Shown here piece after piece: positions 1-12,600 of a stretch of DNA of 64,000 bases. The notes beneath the pieces are model-generated. The model made no database searches. It was not told the DNA's origin and saw only the letters and a program-made list of their open reading frames with translations. The position numbers and the translations under genes are program-made. The stretch comes from Mactromeris polynyma (lineage: Eukaryota > Mollusca > Bivalvia > Venerida > Mactridae). The stretch spans positions 2,907,001 through 2,971,000 of the forward strand of contig JASFXZ010000033.1 of assembly GCA_032209605.1 (NCBI GenBank). Reading direction: 5' to 3'. The first letter of the stretch is position 1. Each line of letters starts with the position of its first letter.

Positions 1-588
1 GAACATTGAATGTCCATAGCTATTTTGTAGCAAAAATATTCAAATTTCTTTTCTTATATTGTCAAATGGATAAGTTATCAACATATGTGATTTTTTTAGC
101 ATATTAACATTTAAGAAACTTTTTATGAACATGATTAAGAATTTTTAAGGAACATATAATTTCAAACAACAGGATAATGCTGTTTTTTTTAACAAAGTAA
201 TAACAAATACATGTGTAACTAACAATATGGTCAATATTGCCAAAGGTTGATGCCACAATCACCAAAATATTTAAAATATAGCTTTTTAAACTATTTATGT
301 CCCTTTATTTCATAAAAACACTTCAAAAAGTTTGTTTAACTTTTTGTCAGATATACATAAAAAGACATGTTTAGAAAAATTGTAAGTCTAAATGAAGGTT
401 TTTGTCAAGTTTCATCAAGTGTGAATTAAATTTGACTTGATACAGCTAATATATATCACTTTTTGGCCTGTTTTAGAACACTCAGGACATTTAAGTTCAT
501 GTAACATTATCAAAATTCATGGCAAACAACATTATGCAACATTCAATATATGTCATAAATTATTTAAAAGAGAGAGAATACGTAACTA
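1..588. other. AT-rich intergenic stretch
   Basis: No gene, RNA or repeat structure is visible. The stretch is rich in A/T runs. It ends where the Tc1-like element begins (TA duplication at 589-590). Confidence 0.6.
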
Positions 589-590
589 TA

Positions 591-1983
591 CTAGCGGAAA
601 AAAGAAACTGTGCATGTGTATAATATGCTATAACTTGGGAGGTATGTAAGGAATCGCAATAAAAATTTCAACAGGGTTTTATCTTACCTTTATTTAACAC
701 CAGCTCAATTGATATGGTTATTGAATCAGCTGCGTCTTAGATAGAGATCAGTTTTCAGAGACGTTCTGAAAAATGCCTGGGGAATACCATTCCAGATTCT
801 GACAAGCGCACGTGATAGGTCAGGTAACGTCAACGGCTGATTTTGGAGGCCACGTAACCGTCGCTGCATCTCATCCCACACGTGTTCTATAGGCGACAAA
901 TCCGGTGATATTGCAGGCCAGGGCAGCACATTCACATTGTTCTGGGTCAAAAAGTCGGTGACGACCCGCGCGACGTGCGGGCGAGCGTTATCCTGTTGCA
1001 GCGTGGCGTTACGTTGCTGCACAAATGGAAGGACGTGAGGCCGTATGATTTCGTCACGATATCTGATGCCTGTAAGTGTGCCGTCTACAACCACAAGTGC
1101 TGTTCTACCACGGGATGAGATGCCACCCCACACCATGACACTACCTCCGCCGAATGGACGTCGTTCAATCACACAACTGTCATGGAAACGTTCACCAACA
1201 CGACGGTACACTCTAGAACGGCCGTCGCTGCTGTCGAGATGGAACCTGGACTCATCCGTGAAAAGAATACGTGCCCAGTCCTGTTGCGTGAAGTGTATGT
1301 GTCTTCTACACCAGGCAAAACGTGCTACACGATGACGTTGCTGCAGAACAGGACGTCGTGGACGTATGCCTCGTTCACGCAATCGATTACGTACCGTTCG
1401 GGGACTGATTCTTCTAAGGCCAGGAATACTTCTAGCCGTCAAAGAAGCAGTTCTGAGTCGGTCACGGAGATGAACCACCCGGATGTACGTATCCTGGCGA
1501 ATAGACGTTACGCGTTGACGTCCTGATCGAGGCCGGTCTCTGGTTGCCCCAAACTGTTGGTACCGTCTCCACAAGGCGTCTACAGTATTTCGGTGAACGC
1601 AAAATTGTCTGGCAACGTCAGTATGACGTACACCAGCTTCTATCATGCCTACGGCGCGGCATCTGTCAGTTTCATTCAACCTTGGCATGGCGTATCAATG
1701 ACGTTTTTCAAAATTATCCTGGTTTTGTGTCTTACATGTAACAACACTATGTTTTAACACAGGTTTAGGCGACAAACGTGTTTGCAATTGACTGCTGCAC
1801 GAAAAAAACGTGAAAAAGAAGACGTTAGCCTGACAGGCAAACTACCCGTGCAACTCATGCACTGGCCAGTGTAAATGACCGAGAGGGATACACAACTTAC
1901 CTGTGTAAAGTTTCAAGCTTTAATTTATAAAATTGAAGGATATATGAACATTTTACACATGCACAGTTTCTTTTTTCCGCTAG
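591..1983 (-). mobile_element. Tc1-like DNA transposon, copy A
   Basis: This is a 1393-bp element bounded by perfect 30-bp terminal inverted repeats at 591-620 and 1954-1983. The outer end reads CTAGCGG followed by six A. TA dinucleotides at 589-590 and 1984-1985 are the expected Tc1/mariner target duplication. It carries one minus-strand transposase gene. In the leader, 1795-1900 on the minus strand looks like a short 5' UTR intron (donor GTAAGT, acceptor TGCAG). The 3' end from about 763 to the TIR is nearly identical to the copy at 35571-35741, so the family has been active recently. The perfect TIRs suggest a young insertion. Confidence 0.93.
726..1688 (-). CDS. Tc1-like DD34E transposase with altered C-terminus
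   Basis: This 320-residue frame encodes a cut-and-paste transposase that would bind the element's terminal repeats in the nucleus and move it into TA sites. The N-terminal third is a paired-like helix-turn-helix region (RCRAVGMIEAG, VARQFCVHRNTV) followed by an RPRSGR linker. The catalytic triad is visible: the first D in FTDESRFH, the second D in QQDNARPH, and E in SPDLSPIEHVWDEM. There are 34 residues between the second D and the E, which defines DD34E. Length is normal for the family (about 340). The last 11 residues (from SLKTDL) are read-through of the element's 3' UTR, because a 94-bp deletion removed the native C-terminus, which is still present in copy B at 35477-35570. The catalytic core is intact; activity is uncertain. 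Confidence 0.92.
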   Translation of the reverse strand: MPRLNETDRCRAVGMIEAGVRHTDVARQFCVHRNTVDALWRRYQQFGATRDRPRSGRQRVTSIRQDTYIRVVHLRDRLRTASLTARSIPGLRRISPRTVRNRLRERGIRPRRPVLQQRHRVARFAWCRRHIHFTQQDWARILFTDESRFHLDSSDGRSRVYRRVGERFHDSCVIERRPFGGGSVMVWGGISSRGRTALVVVDGTLTGIRYRDEIIRPHVLPFVQQRNATLQQDNARPHVARVVTDFLTQNNVNVLPWPAISPDLSPIEHVWDEMQRRLRGLQNQPLTLPDLSRALVRIWNGIPQAFFRTSLKTDLYLRRS

Positions 1984-2064
1984 TATTTATAGAATACCCT
2001 TAACTATATTCAACAGTAAATTTGATAATTATTTTCTCATAAATATATTGCTATATCATAGAAT

Positions 2065-4943
2065 TTAACCAAAGTAATTAGTATTTAATAGATCTTTTGC
2101 CTTTTCATTAGAAATGTTCTGTAATATTTCCTGGATCCTTAGAAGAGCAGCTGTTTGCTTCTTCTGTTCAGCCAATTTTCTCTTTCAATATCTAGCAATT
2201 GCTCTTCAAAGGAATCTCTTTTATCTGAAATTTAACATCAATAACAGTATTTATATTTAAAAAAAATCATACACTAATAACACTATAAATGGTGTAATGT
2301 GACAGTCTCTAGCATTAAATGATTGCTGCCATTCATTGTTGACTTTGAGTTAATATCTGTAAATAACTTTGCTCAACTGTTATAAGAGGTATACTAAAGT
2401 TTGTGTATTGGTGATTTATTTCAGTAACAATTCGAATAATAATATACTGTAGCATACAGAAACCCATGTTACAACTCAGGCCTCTATTTTCCTATAATTA
2501 GTAAGGAGTATTTGCTTATTTGTTCTTATATAATTCAAATTTGATAAGCTGGCTATATCAGTCTCTCATCTCAGTGAAAAGGGTGGTTTTATGCATTACT
2601 AGGCATGTGTTGCTTGAACATATTAAAAGTAATGCTAAATAGATTATGTTTTGTTTTCCCAAGCTGAAATATGTTTTGTTTTCCCAAGCTGAAATTCCGC
2701 ACTCATTGTTATACTAGTACTATGCACTTCGTCTCGTTGAAATTAGTGTATTGACCAATACCTTTCTGTTTGTTTTTCTTATTAGCAGAAATGCCAGCCT
2801 CAGATTGGACAGCATGGACCACTGCAGCTTCCACATGGCCGGCATTGCTACTTCTTGGAATTATTGGTGGACTCACATAGTCTGAACTAATGAAAATAAT
2901 ACACATTGATATGATTTTTATTGGTTACAGTATTTATATTTAAAAAACAAATACTCTGTGTCATGTATTAAAGATTAAACATTTGTTCACATCTTAGATA
3001 ATATTCATGTCATTTGTAGTAAATCATAAAACTGTCGGGTATACTGTTAACACATACACCTATAATGATGCATTTTACAGTTATATAGTTATGAAATATT
3101 GAAATAATTTTTTATTTAAAGTTTACTAGTACTCATTAGCAATACCCTTCTAATTCTTATTATTGTTATATGAACATTTTGATTCAAATTGATTGTAATG
3201 TTGATGTTAATGTTTTAAGTTATCTTTTAACAACTTCATTTTTGTGTCATAGTTTAACTGACCATGTGTAGGCTGTCTATGTTGATACTGTTGTTGCTCA
3301 TGTCCAACCCATCATGGATATCATCTGCAATGTCTGTGAAGAAATATAGAAGTTTTCGTATAAGCATTTTGAGAAATATTGATAACTGAGAATTTATTCA
3401 ATATTTTTTTATTGACCATATTAAAGGTAACAAATATATATATTTCACAATCAGACAAGTGTTGTTTCTACTTTCATATGAAATGCAAAACATGCTTACC
3501 ATCGGTGTCCATTCCACCTTGGATGCCTCCTATGAGGGCTTTTGGGATGCAGGATAAAATCTGGAAATAATGAGAAGAGTTATAAACTATGACAGATACA
3601 GATCGCTTTCACATAATATTTTATAAAAAGAGGAAACCTTCCATTGTCCCATTGATATACATTAATTGTTTGCTTTAAAAAATATATATTTAAGCATAAA
3701 AAATGTCCATTACCATGTACATGTACTTGTAAAAATTCGTAAATATTCATTTGTAAACAGTCTGTGAATAATTCACACATGTCATTCCAGTTGATTCTAT
3801 AACAAAGAACATTATGCTAATTGGAATATTTGTGGAATTGATTTGTGGAATAAATGCGTTCGAATATGTCTAATGCTATTTTGGTAGGCATAACTGTTAT
3901 TAGTTATTTAGCCATTTTTATACATTTGAGTGAATGTAAAGCGACTCATTCTGGTGCAACTCTATAATGTCAATTATAGATTAAAACATCTGTACCCCTT
4001 CTTCGACTGTTTTAAGAACACACTATGAAGGAAGCGCGCCACCTCCAGTCTTTCTCTGCTCCGTCTTTCTTGTGACTTCTTTCTTTTTAGTGGCGCTTGT
4101 CAGTGTCTGCCACTTCTTGTGCGCGTCCTTCCCAGTCCGCTGCCCTCCTACACTCGCCCTGTAAACAAATATGAAATGAACATAACATGACTATACATTC
4201 ACAATATAATGCACTATATGGCAATATACGTCTTTATTCTGCGCTGTATATAACAGTTACCATACACATTTACCAAAATTAATTTTGTTCAACCTGCAAC
4301 CCCCTCTGCATAACCTCCCTTCAACAAGACGACTTTTGCTAAAATTGAATTAGGACAACAGATGGGTCCAATGTTGAAAACAAATAAGATATGTTCAATG
4401 TTTGGTATTTTTAATATTGGACTCGTAGGATTAACATCACGTATTGCTACTATGATTTTATAAAAATGTCGAAACGGTTGTGATAGATGTAGTATTTTTG
4501 GACACACTTTTCGGGTAATGCTTAATTATTTTCTTTGAGCATCAAGTGAGCATAGAGCTACCACTTATCAATGAGTCCGGGTTTATTACTTTTCGCTTTA
4601 ACTTAGTTTAAGCAGCTTTTTCAAGACAAAAACAACCCCGACCCATTCATGCAATAATTTTAAACTAATTTCATAAACATTTGTCATTTGAAACACAAAG
4701 TTGTGGACCAAGGCATGTATTTTCGACAGGTCAAATGAAAATGGTACATTACTGTTGTGCTATCCGTTCCCAGGTCGCTTGCCTTTTCTGCTTGGTTACT
4801 TCTTGGGAAAAACTCCCATGAAGTATTTGTTTGTTACTTCTCACGGCCTCTACCAAGGTGGAATCTTCCTCCTCGGTCCAGTTTTCCTTCCTCTTAAAGA
4901 GGGATGAAGTTTCCACCTTGGTTGTCGTATTAGTAGCCGCCAT
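2065..4943 (-). pseudogene. Six-exon Myb/SANT-like DNA-binding protein gene with two lesions
   Basis: On the minus strand six exons join with matching phases: 4753-4943, 3996-4158, 3500-3560, 3259-3333, 2762-2881 and 2065-2224. The start is the ATG at 4943. The protein opens with a Myb/SANT-like domain of the kind in NAIF1 and Harbinger-partner proteins: NWTEEEDSTLVEAV (residues 21-34), then DAHKKWQTLTSATKKKE and RKTGGG in exon 2. Exon 3 continues with ILSCIPKALIGGIQGGMDTD, typical of this family. The last exon is an acidic/basic coiled-coil-like tail (EEQLLDIERE, then KLAEQKKQTAALLRIQ). Two breaks are seen: an in-frame TAG at 4023-4025 in exon 2, and one A missing from an A run near 2187 in the last exon. 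Acceptors are good; the exon 4 donor (GTTAAA) is weak. It is either a recent pseudogene or carries assembly errors. Confidence 0.72.
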
Positions 4944-5054
4944 TTAGGATTGTGTAATTTGTGACGTAAGCAGACGATCTATTAAAAAGCGCGGACCGCA
5001 TAGAGATACCCGGATGTTTACATTCAGCGTAATATTCATCCTCCATATGAAGAG

Positions 5055-5160
5055 TAGCTCTTAGGAGCGAAAACGATCCTAGGATAGTTTAATGAAATGC
5101 ACTCATAAGTGCGATAGTTTTCGTACCTAACTTTTCGCTCCTAGGATTTTTGATGAAACG
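5055..5160. repeat. Imperfect inverted repeat upstream of the Myb/SANT-like gene
   Basis: Two arms facing each other share TAGGAGCGAAAA (near 5060) and its complement TTTTCGCTCCTA (near 5142), with further partial pairing through GCACTCATAAGTGC in the middle. It may be a small MITE end or a cruciform-forming site. It lies 110-220 bp upstream of the Myb/SANT-like start codon, so a promoter role is possible. Confidence 0.4.
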
Positions 5161-5818
5161 CAGCCCAGGTCATTATCCAAATAAATCTCAATGCTCATGG
5201 TTATATCAATGTTTTAAACAATACAATAATACCATTCATGCAAAATGATGGACCTGGCACTTTCCAGCATGAAAATGCAACGCCTCACAAGGGCGTATAA
5301 CTACACAGTTCCTTGCTCAACGTCTTTCCTTGGCCCGCTGTATCTCCAGACTTGAACCCAATAGAACACATATGGGATGAATTAGGTCGGAGAGCCAGGT
5401 CCGAGCATCAAATTGATACCATTAATGACCTTCGAAATGCACTTGTGTAAGAATGGCAACGTATTCCAAACGCGGTCATACAACGTTTCGTAAATTCAAT
5501 GAAGCGACGTATTCTCCAATGCATTCGTAAAAATGGCGGTCACACTGGTTTCTGCTGCTTCTTCTAAAATCACACAGTACTTTCTTTTTCTCCAAATGTT
5601 GTGTTATAATTGACATTTTTCTGGAATTTTCATTTCGACCCCTCTCCACTTAATTGTTCATAAAAAAATATGCATTGTTTGATATTATCCCAGTAAATTA
5701 CATAAACACATTGATAATGGCATTGAAGCTTCAATGGAAAAAATTAACCCCGAATATACTTTTATCAACAAAATATATACTTTTGAAATCGATGTAAATT
5801 TTTCATTTTGGGTCAGTG
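5161..5818 (+). pseudogene. 3' half of a dead Tc1-like element (copy C)
   Basis: A plus-strand reading with breaks gives FQHENATPHKG, SPDLNPIEHIWDELG and NSMKRRILQCIRKNGGHTGF, which are the C-terminal half of a Tc1-like transposase. The aspartate expected in the QDNA motif is Glu, and a TAA interrupts the frame after RNALV near 5448. The 5' half and 5' TIR are missing. An AT-rich tail runs to an outer end reading TTTTGGGTCAGTG and a TA at 5819-5820. The family differs from copies A and B. It abuts the unclassified repeat that starts at 5820, so it probably inserted into that repeat. Confidence 0.8.
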
Positions 5819-5819
5819 T

Positions 5820-6127
5820 ATGTTGGAAATCAATGACCATATAGCGATTAGGTGTGAGATTAGCTAGCTGTCAAATCGATTTAAAACCCAGTATGTTTAC
5901 TGACAGTTCCAAGGCTGTAAGTCACTGTATGGTTATTATTTCTGTTTATGTTTTGAATGTCTTTTATGTTTCCCTTTCCCCTGTGCATTTCTTTCACTTT
6001 ATTTCCTGCCCAGTTTCGGCTGTCTTGACTTGTCCTGTGATCTTTTCCATCCATTAATCCCCCCCTCCTTCACTGTCCGCTTTGATTCTCCTAGTTATTC
6101 CTTATGGTCTGCCATGCCATTCCTTGT
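5820..6127 (+). repeat. Unclassified dispersed repeat R1, copy 1, left part
   Basis: This stretch matches 14432-14635 along its length, with shared blocks such as TTGGAAAT, TTAGCTAGCT, AATCGATTTAAA and TTCCAAGGCTGTAA-like sequence. It is cut at 6127 by the BEL/Pao insertion and resumes at 14140. No coding potential is recognised. Confidence 0.6.
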
Positions 6128-6636
6128 TGTGCTGTAAACGACTCCTTTAATGCAAGGGAGGTAACTCTGCCTACTGATTGTTAGTTTAGGATAATTTTTC
6201 TTCTTTTGGTTCATTGTTTTTCATTTGGTTCTTTGTTTTTGCTCGTCATGCTTGTTCGCCGGAGGCTTTTTCTTGGCGCCTTTTCATTTTTTCAACTTGT
6301 TTCAGTCTTGTAGCCCCCCACGGTGTAAGTTTATGCCTTTCTATTGTTCATTTACTTCTAATTGTTCATTTCCCGTGGTTTACTGTATAAAATTTAGGCT
6401 TGTATTAAAAACTCTCTCGTCGAATCTATTTCGGGTCGAGATTCGTCCTAATACCCTTTCGTACCAATGTGTTTTGGCTCCTTGTAAATATGTAGATGAC
6501 TGTGACACTCAAAATTTGTTTTTCTTTGTATTTTTTCAGCTTCTTACCAAACTTATGATGTTCATCAAGTATCATGAATAAACGGTTAAACTTTACTGGT
6601 GTTCAGATGGTTCTTTATCCTGCAACAGTCAGTACA
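6128..6636 (+). repeat. 5' LTR of the BEL/Pao element
   Basis: It begins TGTGCTGTAAACG and ends CAGTCAGTACA. A TATA box (TATAAAA, 6386-6392) and a polyadenylation signal (AATAAA, 6577-6582) place promoter and 3' processing in the usual U3-R order. An open frame of 118 codons in the LTR is present in both copies but has no recognisable content. Confidence 0.95.
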
Positions 6637-6698
6637 GTAAGAAGACCCGACATACGTCAACGCTACAGAACGGAAACTAGTTAAGACGTCGGAACTTT

Positions 6699-9600
6699 GT
6701 GATGTCCCGTGTAAAAAGATTGACTGAAAAAGCCATGGAAGAATACAACAGCAGAGTTGAGAAATATTACAATAAGCTGAAGCCTTTGTGGAATGATCTG
6801 TCAAATGTTACTAACTATACTGATATATCTGACAAAGACATAAATTTTCTGAGACCACTTAGAGAAGATTTCTTTCGGAAATATGAACGCTTGCATGACA
6901 TTCAGTCAGAATTTTCAGAATATCTCACTAGGACCTGCACAGAGGAAAGCAACATAGAAAATATAGGTCTCCAACAGAAAATTGCGTCTATCAAGACCAG
7001 TGCTGGAAAATTTCTAGAAAACATTGACTTAGCAATTCGTGAGATTACCTTAAGAAGTGACAATAAAAGTGTGATATCGTCTGCAGATTCAGGTGGCACA
7101 TCACGGTCATCTACTTCCCTGAGATACAGAATGTTAGCAGAGGCAGAAGCAGCTAAAGCGCGAGCTGCATTCGCAGAGAAGGAAGCATTATTAAAGCATC
7201 AAAAGGCAGAATTGGAAGAACAAGATGCAATAAGGAGAGCTGCTTCCGACAGGAGGAAAGCAGACTTGCAGACAGAATTAACACTGTTAAGAAAAAGAGA
7301 AGGAGCAGCAATGGCTATTGCAAAGTCTGAGACATACGAAAACGGCTCGAAAACAAGAAATAAATCTATAATATCAAAGTTAACTGTAGAAACATCCGAA
7401 GAAAAAGTGTCTAAATTCCTTAACACGCAAATTCAGGATCAACCTGATCATCAACTGTTTGACTATGTGGCGACTCAAGATATCCAGACAATGGAAAAAA
7501 TAGTGACAGGTGATAAAGATCAAGAGACACGCCTGTCTCAAATAAAGGACACAACACCCTTCGTTATAAGTTCAGGTTTTGGACAAACTGTGCTAGACAA
7601 TGAAAAATCAGTAGGGAAACAACCTCATGTTATAAATACACATACTTACCTTGTACCTCCAGATTTTGCACCACCCCCACCTTTACCTCCAGATTTTGCA
7701 GCTCCCCCACAGTCTTTAATGCAAGGAAATGTAGAAAATTTCAGTAAATACTTACTCAAGAAAGAACTACTTTTGAACAGGTTATATAGATATGATGAAA
7801 ACCCTGAGGACTACTTAATGTGGAAGACGAGTTTTAAAGCAGTTATGAATGAACTTAATGTCACAGCATTTGAGGAATTGGACCTACTTATTAAATGGCT
7901 TGGACCAGCATCCGCAAGACAAGCCATCAGCATCAGGGCGTCATGTGCTGGCAGCGCAGAGTCGGCCCGTTCTAGGATATGGGAGCGCCTGGACGAGCGG
8001 TTTGGCTCCCCAGAGAGAGTAGAAGGAGCTCTTAAAAGTAGGCTTCAAGCATTTCCAAAGTTAGGCCCCAAAGATTACAAACTGATGTATGACCTCTATG
8101 ATACTGTCTCAGAGATAAATTTCTTAAAAGATAACCCAAAGTATGCAGACATGCTGTCGTACTATGACACATCGTATGGTGTTACACCAATCGTGAACAA
8201 GCTTCCGCACTATATGCAAGAAAGGTGGACCGTTAAAGCGTCTACTTACAAGAACCAGCATAATGTGCCATACCCCCCGTTTTCGTTTTTCATAGACTTT
8301 CTGAACATGCAATGCAAAATGAAAAACGACCCTAGTTTTGTGTACGATCAAGCTCCAGCACAAATGTCAAAAAGAGCACCTGGCGTGAAAGTACATAAAT
8401 CGATCACAGAAGATAGTGGGCCATCCGGTCAAGTCGAACAGTGGACACCAAACCAAGTTCAGTCAGAATTTAAGTGTGTACTGCATAAGTCAAACTCACA
8501 TTATCTAACGGCATGCAGAAACTTCAAAAAGAAGCCATTTGACGAGCGTAGAAAAATCCTGAAAGATAACTCACTTTGTTTCAAATGCTTTAGCAAGGAA
8601 CACATGGTCAAGAACTGTAAGAGACAAATAGTGTGTAATGAATGTGGAAAACCACACAATACCGCGATGCACATTTCACAACAGATTTCTGGTTCGAATT
8701 ACGCAGACAAAAGTGACGGCGGGGAGCCGCTCAGACCAGATAGAGAAAAGTGGGGATCTTGTGTTACGGCTCGTTGCACAGCACTTTGTGGAGACCAGTA
8801 TATTGGAAGATCTTGTAGCAAAACTGTGTTAATTGACGTTTACAATGCAGACAATGAAAGTGATGTGTTCAGAGTTTACGCTATAATAGACGAGCAGAGT
8901 AATAGGACTCTAGGAACAACAGCATTGTTTGACAGGTTGTGTGCCAATTCAGAATTTACAGGCTATACGTTGTCGTCGTGCTCCGGTCGTACGACCAGAA
9001 GGGGAAGATTATCTAAAAATATTCGCATACGTTCTGTGAATGGAGAAACAAATATGGAACTCCCGTCTGTCATAGAGTGTGATGAAATTCCACACGAGTC
9101 GTCTGAGGTACCTACACCTGATGTGGCTAGATCTTACCGACACTTACGACATTTGGCCAGTGAAATACCAGAGCTTGAAGACGGCTGCAAAGTGCAACTC
9201 TTAATTGGTAGAGATGTTCCAGAGATTCACCACGTGATAAACCAAGTTACTGGAGACCGTGGTATGCCATTCGCCCAACAGTTATGCTTGGGTTGGGTTA
9301 TTGTGGGTGAAGTTTGCTTGGGTAGGACGCACCTTCCTGACGTGTCTGTTCGTAAGACATATGTGTTACCAAATGGAAGGCCATCCCGTCTGCAACCTTG
9401 CCAAAACAACTTAAACGTAAAAGAAGAGAAACTTTTTACTTCTCATGCCACCCTTCTACAACAAGATTACGAAGGTTGCAACATATTTATACGCACTCAT
9501 GAAGATGATAAACCTGGACTGTCATGTGAGGACAGAGAATTCCTTGATGTGATGGACCAGAAAATGACTAAAGATGAGGAAGGTTACTTCACAGCTCCCT

Positions 9601-12600
9601 TGCCCTTTAAGCCGGACAGAACAAGTCTACCGTGCAACAGACCGCAAGTCTGGCACAGAGCCCAGATTTTAGACAGAAGCCTCAAACGAGATGCAGTTAA
9701 AAGAGAACATTTTAGTAATTTTATGACAAAGGTATTGAATACGGGAGCCGCCGAAGTTGCACCTGCCCTTGAACAAGGATGTGAATGCTGGTATTTGCCG
9801 CTTTTCGGTGTTTATCACCCAAAGAAGCCGGGTCAGATAAGAGGTGTGTTTGATGCGTCGGCAGTGTATCAAAGTCAATCGTTAAATAAGGTACTTCTGT
9901 CTGGTCCCGACATGACTAACAGCCTGCTTGGAATCCTTCTGCGTTTCCGTAAGGACAAAGTTGCGGTGACGGCAGATGTGGAACAAATGTTCTATAGGTT
10001 CAGAGTTTGTGAAGATCATAGAGACTACCTTCGTTTCTTTTGGTATAGAGATAACGATATTGACAAGGAACTGATTGAATATAGAATGAAAGTCCATGTT
10101 TTTGGTAATACCTCATCTCCAGCAGTTGCCACGTATGGACTGAGAAGAGCGGTTCAACATGCTGATACAGATATTAAACAATTCGTCAACAGAGATTTCT
10201 ACGTTGACGACGCCTTAACGTCTAAACCAGAGGCAATACAAACAGTTGAGCTGATGAAGAAGACGCAGTCTACTTTACAAGAGGAGGGCCATATGAGACT
10301 CCATAAGATCGCGTCTAACAGTCCGGTAGTCATGTCCTCGTTTCCTACGCAAGACCTAGGAAACAATTCCAAATCCTTGGAACTAGGAAGTGACGAGGAT
10401 TGTTCTCTACATCGTAGTCTAGGCGTGTCTTGGGATATACTAAAAGATGTTTTGACATTCCGAATTTCTGACGACGTCAAGCCCTACACACGACGTGGAA
10501 TACTATCAACAGTGAATAGTCTTTACGATCCTATTGGCTTTGTGGCCCCGGTGGTCATTAAAGGAAAATTGTTACTCAGAGACTTGGTGTCTGGAAATTT
10601 CGATTGGGATGACGAGCTGCCGTCTGACCGACAACGCGAATGGGAAGAATGGAGGAAATCTTTGAAAAGTTTGGATTCAATAGAGATCCCGCGTCAGTAC
10701 TTACCTGTATCCCCAGAGAATGCAACTTGGAAAGAACTTCATGTCTACTGCGACGCTTCGGAGAAGGCAATCGCGGCGTCAGCTTACATAATTGACAGAT
10801 CCCTTAAAGGCGAAGATCGCTCTAGTTTTGTGATGGGAAAGGCGAAAGTTGCACCTACTAGTGGACATACGATACCCAGATTGGAGCTTTGTGGAGCTGT
10901 GCTAGCTGTCGAGATTACTAGTACTATTCTAGAACAAATAGACATAAACTTCGATCAAGTAAAATACTTCTCTGACAGTAGAGTGGTTTTGGGATATATT
11001 AATAACAAGACAAAGAGATTCTATACTTACGTGAGTAATCGTGTAGAGAAGATACGTAACTTGTCTTGTCCGGAACAATGGAATTACGTGCCAACTCACC
11101 TCAATCCAGCTGACTGTGCTACTAGAAGTGTGGCAGCGATAAACATGGCTCAAAGTCAGTGGTTGAAGGGTCCTATTCAGATGCATCTTGAAGAAGATAA
11201 TGACTTTCCTTTGGTAAATCCCGAGTTAGATCAGGAAATTCGCGTAATTGTTGCAGCGACAAAAGTATCCTGTGCTGAACAGAGTATAAGACGCAGTACC
11301 TTAGAGACCAAAAGGTTCGAACGTTTCTCTAGTTGGGCTGTCATCAAGAGTGCTATTGCATTCCTACAAAGAAGAGTAAACGTAGGCCGCGGTCAATCGC
11401 TGTCTAAACGTGATGAAGAGATAATAGACTTTAGTCGACAAGATAGAGCAGAAAGTCTGATCCTCCGGTCTGTTCAGATAGAAGGTTACCCAGAAGAGTA
11501 TCAGTGCCTAGATGCAGGAAAGTCCATACCAAAGAAAAGTTCAATAGCTGCACTCAATCCGTTCATTGATGCTAAAGGAGTTCTACGTGTGGGCGGTAGA
11601 CTAGAAAGGTCCGAATTCACCAGTTATGAGAAACACCCCGCTATTGTTCCAAAGAAGCATCACATTGCAACTCTACTTGTACGATATTACCACGAACTTG
11701 TTAAACACCAAGGCAGACACTTGACAGAAGGAGCCCTTAGATCGAGTGGTTACTGGATTGTCGGAGCCAAACGTCTTATCTCCAGTGTCATACACAGTTG
11801 TGTCAAGTGTAGAAAACTGCGTGGTAATCATGCTCAACAGATCATGAGTGACTTACCACGAGATCGCTTAGAACCAGCACCTCCATTTACGTATGTTGGA
11901 GTTGATGCCTTCGGCCCCTGGGACGTTACTGCCCGTCGAACAAGAGGTGGCACAGCTAACAGTAAGCGATGGGGTATATTGTTTACATGCCTCACAATCA
12001 GGGCAATCCATATAGAGGTAGTAGAAGAAATGTCAGCTTCTGCATTTATGAACGCGCTACGAAGATTCATAGCTCAACATGGGAACATCAAACTGTTCAG
12101 GTCGGACAGAGGCACAAATTTCGTTGGAGCCACGAAGGATCTTAATGTGAATGTCATCAATGTTGAAGACGGTTGTGTGAACAATTTGTTAAAACAGAAG
12201 GGCGTACTATGGGTATTCAACCCACCCCATGCTTCGCATATGGGCGGAGTATGGGAGAGGATGATTGGTGTAGTCCGGCGCATCTTAGATTCTATTCTGT
12301 CAGAGGCATCCTGTAAAACCCTAACTCACGACGTTCTAACAACTGTTATGGCGGAAGTCTGTGCTATCGTGAACGCGAGACCCATAGTGCCTATATCGAC
12401 AGATAGTAGTGAACCGGAAGTCCTCAGCCCTTCCTCAATATTGACCCAGAAGGTTGACTTTTGTACTCCTGACTTCGAAAGTATGAGTTTGAAAGATATA
12501 TACAGAGCTGAATGGAAACGTGTACAGGTTCTTGCGAACAGATTTTGGAAAAGGTGGAAGAACGAATATTTGCAGAGCCTTCAGCCTAGACGGAAATGGC

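Noticed and set aside
437..649. 70-codon frame at the left edge
   Set aside because: It runs into the Tc1-like terminal repeat and has no recognisable content.
6225..6581. 118-codon frame in the LTRs (also at 13728-14084)
   Set aside because: It is identical in both LTRs, overlaps promoter and polyadenylation signals and has no domain content.
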